Under the pieces are notes generated by a model. That model had not been told where the DNA came from. It searched no databases and was given only the letters and a program-made list of their open reading frames with translations. The position numbers were made by a program, and so were the translations under genes. Positions 59,801-64,000 of a stretch of 64,000 nucleotides of DNA are shown piece after piece (the stretch's first letter is position 1; every line of letters starts with the position of its first letter). The DNA lies in NCBI GenBank assembly GCA_022826005.1, contig JAJDVT010000062.1, forward strand, positions 32,889 to 96,888. The letters run 5' to 3'. The stretch is from Gemmatimonadota bacterium. GTDB lineage: Bacteria > Gemmatimonadota > Gemmatimonadetes > Longimicrobiales > Gaopeijiaceae.

Positions 59801-62599
59801 TCAGTGGGGGAGTGGATTGTTCGGTTCCGGCGGGGCGATGGAGTCGAGCCGGGCCATCGCCGCCGCGAAGTGCGCTTCCAAACGGGGGATTTCGCGGCCG
59901 GCGTACCCGATGCGCAGCCGGGCGACCGAAGCCGTGAGGATGTCGCGGAGTTCCGCGGCGGATTGACGCCGTGCGGTGGGGTCGGTGCTGCCGCGCGCGC
60001 CGATCCATATGGGCGCGGTGTGGGCGTAGGGTGAGGTGTCCATCGAGGGCCACCGCGTGCGGCCGCCGCGGGCACGGGCGGCGATCCAGCCGCCCTGGGG
60101 GAGGTCGACCGTGCCGGTGAGGGTGCGGTGGCCGGGCGCGGCAATGGCTGGATGGGACGCGACCACGCGGCCGTTCACGATGATGTCGATGGTGTCGACC
60201 TCGGTGGCGGTGGCGAGATGGAGGGTCCAGGTGATGGGGCCGGGGGGGACCACGCCGCCGGGCCGGATGCCGTAGACAACGGGTTCCGGGCCGCGGCGTC
60301 CCGTGCCGTCGCCGCTGCGTCCCGCCTCACCATTGCCCTGTGCCCCACCGATCCTGAAGTCCAGGAACGGTCCGTTGGTAACGAAGGACCGTCCGGCGCG
60401 CAGTCCGTCCAGGTAGGCGGGCCAGTTGCGGCGGTCGCCGGTGTGTATGTACACGCGCGTAGTCCCGACCGCCATCGTGCGGTAGAGGTTGAGCATCACA
60501 TCGGTCCCGGCGGACGGCGCGATCGTCACCCCGAGGTTGAGGAAGCGGTGCCACAGCGCCGCAGTCCCCTCGAAGCTGCTCCAGAGACACATGACCTCGA
60601 GGGCGTCGACATCGCCCATGACCGCATCGGCCACGAGTTCGACCGGAACGCCCCCTGCGCCCGCGGCGAACGGGTCGGGCACCGATACCGGGTGGACGTA
60701 GTATCCCATTCCACCAAGGTCGTGCGCGTAGTCGAGCACTTCCGAGTTGGTGCGGTCGTCCGTCCCGTATACCTCGTAGCCCGGTCCCCACACCCACGGC
60801 CAATGCAACTCGGGGGTCTCCAGGAGCCCGATGTGACCGAGGAAGTGCGACCGGATCTCCTGTCCGAAACGGATGAAGGGCGCAGCGTCCGCCTTCTGCC
60901 AGCCCCAAAGGTCCTGGTCCTCGTAGCGGTTGTGAAGGTTGGCGAGGAGGGGAGTCGCGAAGTCCAGCGCCTCGCCCTCCATCTTCGGCACCATGTCTTC
61001 GGGGTCCAGGTGGTACGGCCCGCCGTAGTTCAGGTGGAAGTGGTGGTCTCCGGAAGCCCATCCGGCGGCCCGGGCGTCCCAGACCGGCGTCAGCTCCAGA
61101 ATCACTTCCGTGGTGGAACCGGCCGTGGCCGTGACGGTCGCGGTCTCTTCCGGAGTCGCGAGTCCCTGCACGGCCGATACGGTGACTTCCCCGGCGGGAA
61201 CCGTGACCTCGATCAGCCCCGGGCTGTAGAAGAAGACGCGCCCGCCGGCTCCGTCGAAGTGAACAGCGCCCTCGTCCGGAACGGCAGGGTGCCCGCTCGG
61301 GCCGAGGACGTTGAGGCGCGCGGGCGCGAGTGACCCGGCGTCGGCCGGCGCGGATGTCGCACCGCTTGGCGCCAGACGGGTGCGGATCCGCAAGCGTGCC
61401 GTCCCATCGCCCCATTGCCACGCCCGGATCTCCACATCATGCACCGGTCCGCCCGCCGCGCGGATGCGTTTGAGTTGCATGACCTCGCGGTCGTCCGCCT
61501 CGGAGTAGTAGATCCATTCCCCGTCGGGACTCCACGCGGGGGTAAGCGGCAGTCCACCGCCGGTCAGCAAGACGGATGCGCCGGGCTGCGCGATGTCGTG
61601 CACACGCAGGTGCCACCCGGCCTCGGTGGGCCAGTTCACCGCGATGCTCGCACCCCCGGGCGAGACGGCCGGCCTGGCCATTGAGGCGATGTTCCCGGAG
61701 ACGAGGACGCGGGCGTCGCTCAGGACCGCCTCGGGAGGGAATGTTTCGTCGGCACGCGCTGCAGCCTGGGGCGCTTCCCCAACGCGCTCTCCAGCGCGGG
61801 ATGCTTCCCCGCCGCGCGCTTCACCGCCCCGGGACCACAGCTCCACGCGGTCGCCTCCCCGCTTGGCGAGCAGCACGAGGGTGCCGTCCGCAAGCGGTTG
61901 CGGCTTGAGTTCGATGCCGGTTTCGGTCGTGACGGGCACCGATTCGCCGGTGGCGAGATCGAGCGCCCACACGTCCAGCGTTCCGGCCTGCCCGGAGGTG
62001 TAGTAGAGGGTGCCGCCGTCGGGGGAGAAGGCGGGATCGAGGTCGAGCGCGGGCGTGTCGATCGTGCGGATCTCGTCGCCGGAGGCGGCGTCGGCGATGA
62101 CGATGCGGGTGTCGTGGTCGTTGTCGCGGACGAAGGCCAGCCGGTCGCCGGAGGGGTGCCAGGCCGGGCGGGAATCCATGCCGCGTCCGGTGGTAGAGCG
62201 CCGCGCGGTGCCCGTATTGAGGTCCAGAAGCCAGATCCAGCCCCGTGCCGCGAAGGCGATCTGGCGGCCGTCGGGGGACGGGGCAGGGTCGATGGGCCCG
62301 TTGGTGAGGAGGGGGAGTTCGTACCCTTCCAGGTAGACATGATGACCGTACCCGCGGACCTGCGGGTACCGATTCCGCCATTGACCTGTCCCGGGAGCTG
62401 GGACAAGAAGGAGGGCCGTGGCGGCCAGGGTGAGCGCCACGCAAGCGGGTCCCGGGGCCCGCCGGGGCAAACACGCGGACCCGGAGGTACGTCGCTTGGA
62501 CTCCGAGACCTGCCATGCGGCCCCCGAGGCATGCCACGTGGACTCCACCGCGGGCCGCGCAGCCTCGAACGTCCCCCGCGCCAATGGCTTCTTCAACAT
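59801..62599 (-). CDS. CehA/McbA-family metallohydrolase with WD40-like N-terminal domain
   Basis: The 932-residue protein has an N-terminal basic and hydrophobic segment (CVALTLAATALLLVPAPG), a TolB/PD40-type propeller (about residues 100-420: PSPDGRQIAFAARG, PAWHPSGDRLAFVRDN, PAFSPDGGTLYYTSG, PAWSPDGEWIYYSEAD), and a C-terminal CehA/McbA-type PHP-like hydrolase starting GDHHFHLNYGGPYHLDPED, with further histidines (NLHNRYED, GYYVHPVSVPD). The substrate is unknown; family members include carbamate hydrolases. It is followed by the EEP-lipoprotein gene. Confidence 0.82.
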   Translation of the reverse strand: MLKKPLARGTFEAARPAVESTWHASGAAWQVSESKRRTSGSACLPRRAPGPACVALTLAATALLLVPAPGTGQWRNRYPQVRGYGHHVYLEGYELPLLTNGPIDPAPSPDGRQIAFAARGWIWLLDLNTGTARRSTTGRGMDSRPAWHPSGDRLAFVRDNDHDTRIVIADAASGDEIRTIDTPALDLDPAFSPDGGTLYYTSGQAGTLDVWALDLATGESVPVTTETGIELKPQPLADGTLVLLAKRGGDRVELWSRGGEARGGEASRAGERVGEAPQAAARADETFPPEAVLSDARVLVSGNIASMARPAVSPGGASIAVNWPTEAGWHLRVHDIAQPGASVLLTGGGLPLTPAWSPDGEWIYYSEADDREVMQLKRIRAAGGPVHDVEIRAWQWGDGTARLRIRTRLAPSGATSAPADAGSLAPARLNVLGPSGHPAVPDEGAVHFDGAGGRVFFYSPGLIEVTVPAGEVTVSAVQGLATPEETATVTATAGSTTEVILELTPVWDARAAGWASGDHHFHLNYGGPYHLDPEDMVPKMEGEALDFATPLLANLHNRYEDQDLWGWQKADAAPFIRFGQEIRSHFLGHIGLLETPELHWPWVWGPGYEVYGTDDRTNSEVLDYAHDLGGMGYYVHPVSVPDPFAAGAGGVPVELVADAVMGDVDALEVMCLWSSFEGTAALWHRFLNLGVTIAPSAGTDVMLNLYRTMAVGTTRVYIHTGDRRNWPAYLDGLRAGRSFVTNGPFLDFRIGGAQGNGEAGRSGDGTGRRGPEPVVYGIRPGGVVPPGPITWTLHLATATEVDTIDIIVNGRVVASHPAIAAPGHRTLTGTVDLPQGGWIAARARGGRTRWPSMDTSPYAHTAPIWIGARGSTDPTARRQSAAELRDILTASVARLRIGYAGREIPRLEAHFAAAMARLDSIAPPEPNNPLPH

Positions 62600-62798
62600 C
62601 AGGACTCCGGCTGGAAAGTGACGGGGTAAGCATCGTTGCCATCGGGCGGGGCAGGCAAGGGTGCAGGTCGTGCTAGCAACTTCCCCCTTGCCATGGCCTC
62701 GGCCGCGTGAAGACCATTATTCGTGTCAACGCACGAGCGTCGCCGACCGGCCCATCCCCCGGCGGGTCGACCACCGTTTCCTCGGACCCCACACAACG

Positions 62799-63272
62799 AT
62801 GAAGACCACGATCGCCAACGCCACCACGATTCTCGCCCTGTCCGTCCTCTGCGCTGCCCCGCCCGCCCACGCCCAGGACACCCGCGGCAACGTCTTCCAC
62901 CGCGGCGACGCCATCCCGTGGGGGGAGCCGAACAACGGAGCCCGCTACGTCGCGCTTTACGGCGACATGACCACGGAGGGCGAACCCTTCGTGTTCCGCC
63001 TGGAGGTCCAGCCCGGGTTCGAAATCCGCCCTCACACCCACCCCGTCAGCGAGCACCTGACCGTCCTGTCCGGCCGCTTTTTCGTCCAATTGGGCGAGAC
63101 AATGGACAAGGAGGACGCGACCGCTTACGGACCCGGCAGCTACATCGTGATCGCTGCAGGGGTCCCGGCCTACATGTGGGCCGAAGAGGAGGCGGTCATC
63201 CAGGTCCACGGCGTCGGGGCGATGACCACCGAGTTCATCACCCCTGGGGCGCCCGGGGAAACGCGGCCCTGA
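62799..63272 (+). CDS. Exported cupin-domain protein
   Basis: The 157-residue protein has a signal peptide (TTILALSVLCAAPPAHAQ) and a single cupin: RPHTHPVSEHLTVLSGRFFV (metal-binding His/His/Glu), DATAYGPGSYIVIAAGVPAY. The substrate is unknown. The ATG at 62799 is chosen because earlier ATGs give an unnatural N-terminus. It is followed one base later by the TlpA-like gene. Confidence 0.85.
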   Translation: MKTTIANATTILALSVLCAAPPAHAQDTRGNVFHRGDAIPWGEPNNGARYVALYGDMTTEGEPFVFRLEVQPGFEIRPHTHPVSEHLTVLSGRFFVQLGETMDKEDATAYGPGSYIVIAAGVPAYMWAEEEAVIQVHGVGAMTTEFITPGAPGETRP

Positions 63273-63273
63273 C

Positions 63274-63792
63274 TTGACCCCCCGGCCCCTCCTCCCCCTC
63301 ATCACGGCGACCGCCGCCGCGCTGTCGTCCTGCATCCCCTCCGAGGGGCCCACCCTGCGGCGCGGCGACCCGGCCCCGACGTTCACCGCCACCTCCCTGG
63401 AAGACGGATCGCCCGTCTCGCTTACGGACTACCTCGGCGAGACCCTGCTCGTGAACCTGTGGGCCACCTGGTGCCATCCCTGCAGGACGGAGACGCCCTA
63501 CCTCCAGTCCGTCTACGAACGCTACCGTGAGGACGGCCTGCGCATCCTCGGCGTCTCCGTCGACCTGCCGGCCGACTCGGCGGCAGTCGCCCACTTCGTC
63601 GAGGAGTTCGGCGTCACGTACGACATCGCGCTCGATCCGGAGGCTACGTCGCGCGACATCTTCCTTGCCCGCGGCCTGCCCACATCGGTGCTGATCGACC
63701 GGCACGGCGCCGTCGCGTTCAGCTGGATCGGACACATCCCGGAGGGGGAGCCGACCTTCATCGAGGGTCTGGAGGCCGCGCTGGGGCGGTGA
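63274..63792 (+). CDS. TlpA-family thiol-disulfide oxidoreductase lipoprotein
   Basis: The 172-residue protein has a lipoprotein signal (ITATAAALSSC), then a thioredoxin/AhpC-TSA fold with NLWATWCHPCRTETPYL (active-site WCxPC), LRILGVSVDLPADSAAV, the cis-Pro in GLPTSVLIDRHGAVAFSWIG, and a closing helix. It reduces or oxidises thiols in the periplasm. The TTG start directly follows the cupin stop. Confidence 0.87.
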   Translation: MTPRPLLPLITATAAALSSCIPSEGPTLRRGDPAPTFTATSLEDGSPVSLTDYLGETLLVNLWATWCHPCRTETPYLQSVYERYREDGLRILGVSVDLPADSAAVAHFVEEFGVTYDIALDPEATSRDIFLARGLPTSVLIDRHGAVAFSWIGHIPEGEPTFIEGLEAALGR

Positions 63793-63943
63793 CAAGCAGC
63801 GAACGGTGCCATGCTTCCTCCCACCGCGCGGACAGCCCACCCGGCCCGGAATCACGTATGACAGTCTTTTCCAATACGGAGATGAGCCTGAACCGGGGGA
63901 GGTGCGAGAAGGTGAGGCCGGAGCCCGGAGCAGGTGGCAGTTG
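63793..63943. other. Intergenic stretch, nothing recognised
   Basis: This 151-base gap after the TlpA-like gene shows no gene and no clear terminator; a short ATG frame at 63858 ends at 63945 and is not supported. Confidence 0.4.
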
Positions 63944-64000
63944 ATGGAGTTTGATTATCTCCTTGGACGTGGGAGAGAGGCAACCGGCGAGCCGGAGGAT
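63944..64000 (+). CDS. Start of a frame running off the right edge
   Basis: An ATG at 63944 (TGATG overlap with a shorter frame, and AGGTGG about 9 bases upstream) opens MEFDYLLGRGREATGEPED and stays open to the end. Nineteen residues are too few for assignment. Confidence 0.25.
   Translation, partial: MEFDYLLGRGREATGEPED

Noticed and set aside
1..64000. tRNA, rRNA or known riboswitch
   Set aside because: No cloverleaf, rRNA segment or recognisable riboswitch core was found by reading both strands.

Overview
The window is very GC-rich bacterial chromosome, with frequent GTG and TTG starts, short Shine-Dalgarno sequences and many stop/start overlaps. No rRNA, tRNA or CRISPR array was found. 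The gene content (many exported 6-bladed beta-propeller proteins, an imu-type DnaE2, Tat-exported lipoprotein enzymes, GMC/gluconate-dehydrogenase-like pairs, CehA-type metallohydrolase, M16 peptidase) suggests a Gemmatimonadota-like heterotroph. A eukaryote-style leucine-rich-repeat protein would fit a host-associated (for example sponge-associated) lineage. Both placements are inferences from gene families, not from a marker gene.

Layout. 1-11.8 kb: 3' end of dnaE2, hicAB toxin-antitoxin, a lipoprotein made of two fused periplasmic-binding domains, two propeller genes (one with an internal stop codon), apt, a gutted glycosyltransferase, the 5-oxoprolinase operon pxpABC, and a diheme protein with a YncE-like partner cut at its 5' end. 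11.8-25.6 kb is accessory DNA: a tyrosine recombinase, an IS1380 remnant, a PD-(D/E)XK nuclease with a small membrane protein, a complete IS1380-family element with inverted repeats (15587-17285), a propeller gene with a micropeptide, a Cu/Zn superoxide dismutase lipoprotein bracketed by long inverted repeats, a cluster of tiny unknown genes, and a 1205-residue surface protein joining Ig-like repeats, plant-type LRRs and a leishmanolysin-like peptidase domain.

25.6-44.1 kb is mostly metabolic: two overlapping phytoene-desaturase-like oxidoreductases, a GcvT-like enzyme behind a 23-bp-period repeat, a Tat-exported PLP enzyme, the sulfate-activation genes cysD and cysNC split by an inserted higBA module, a GMC oxidoreductase operon with DUF4159, DUF1326 and DUF2182 genes, and the lactate-utilisation operon lutABC. 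Two further higA genes each sit behind only the 3' end of a higB toxin gene. Two perfect Rex-type palindromes occur at 29627 and 43600.

44.1-64 kb holds more propeller genes (one fragment, one intact, one frameshifted), an M16 peptidase, a DUF4143 remnant, an Nramp-like carrier, two FKBP isomerases that came from a segmental duplication also involving an alpha-hydroxy-acid dehydrogenase with a CxxCH motif, an MFS carrier, an endonuclease/exonuclease/phosphatase lipoprotein, a CehA-type metallohydrolase, a cupin and a TlpA-like thioredoxin.

Two themes stand out. One is extensive gene decay: three of six propeller loci, two of three higB genes, a glycosyltransferase, YncE and a DUF4143 ATPase are broken. 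The other is a set of very short membrane-peptide genes beside propeller and FKBP genes, which standard gene callers would miss.
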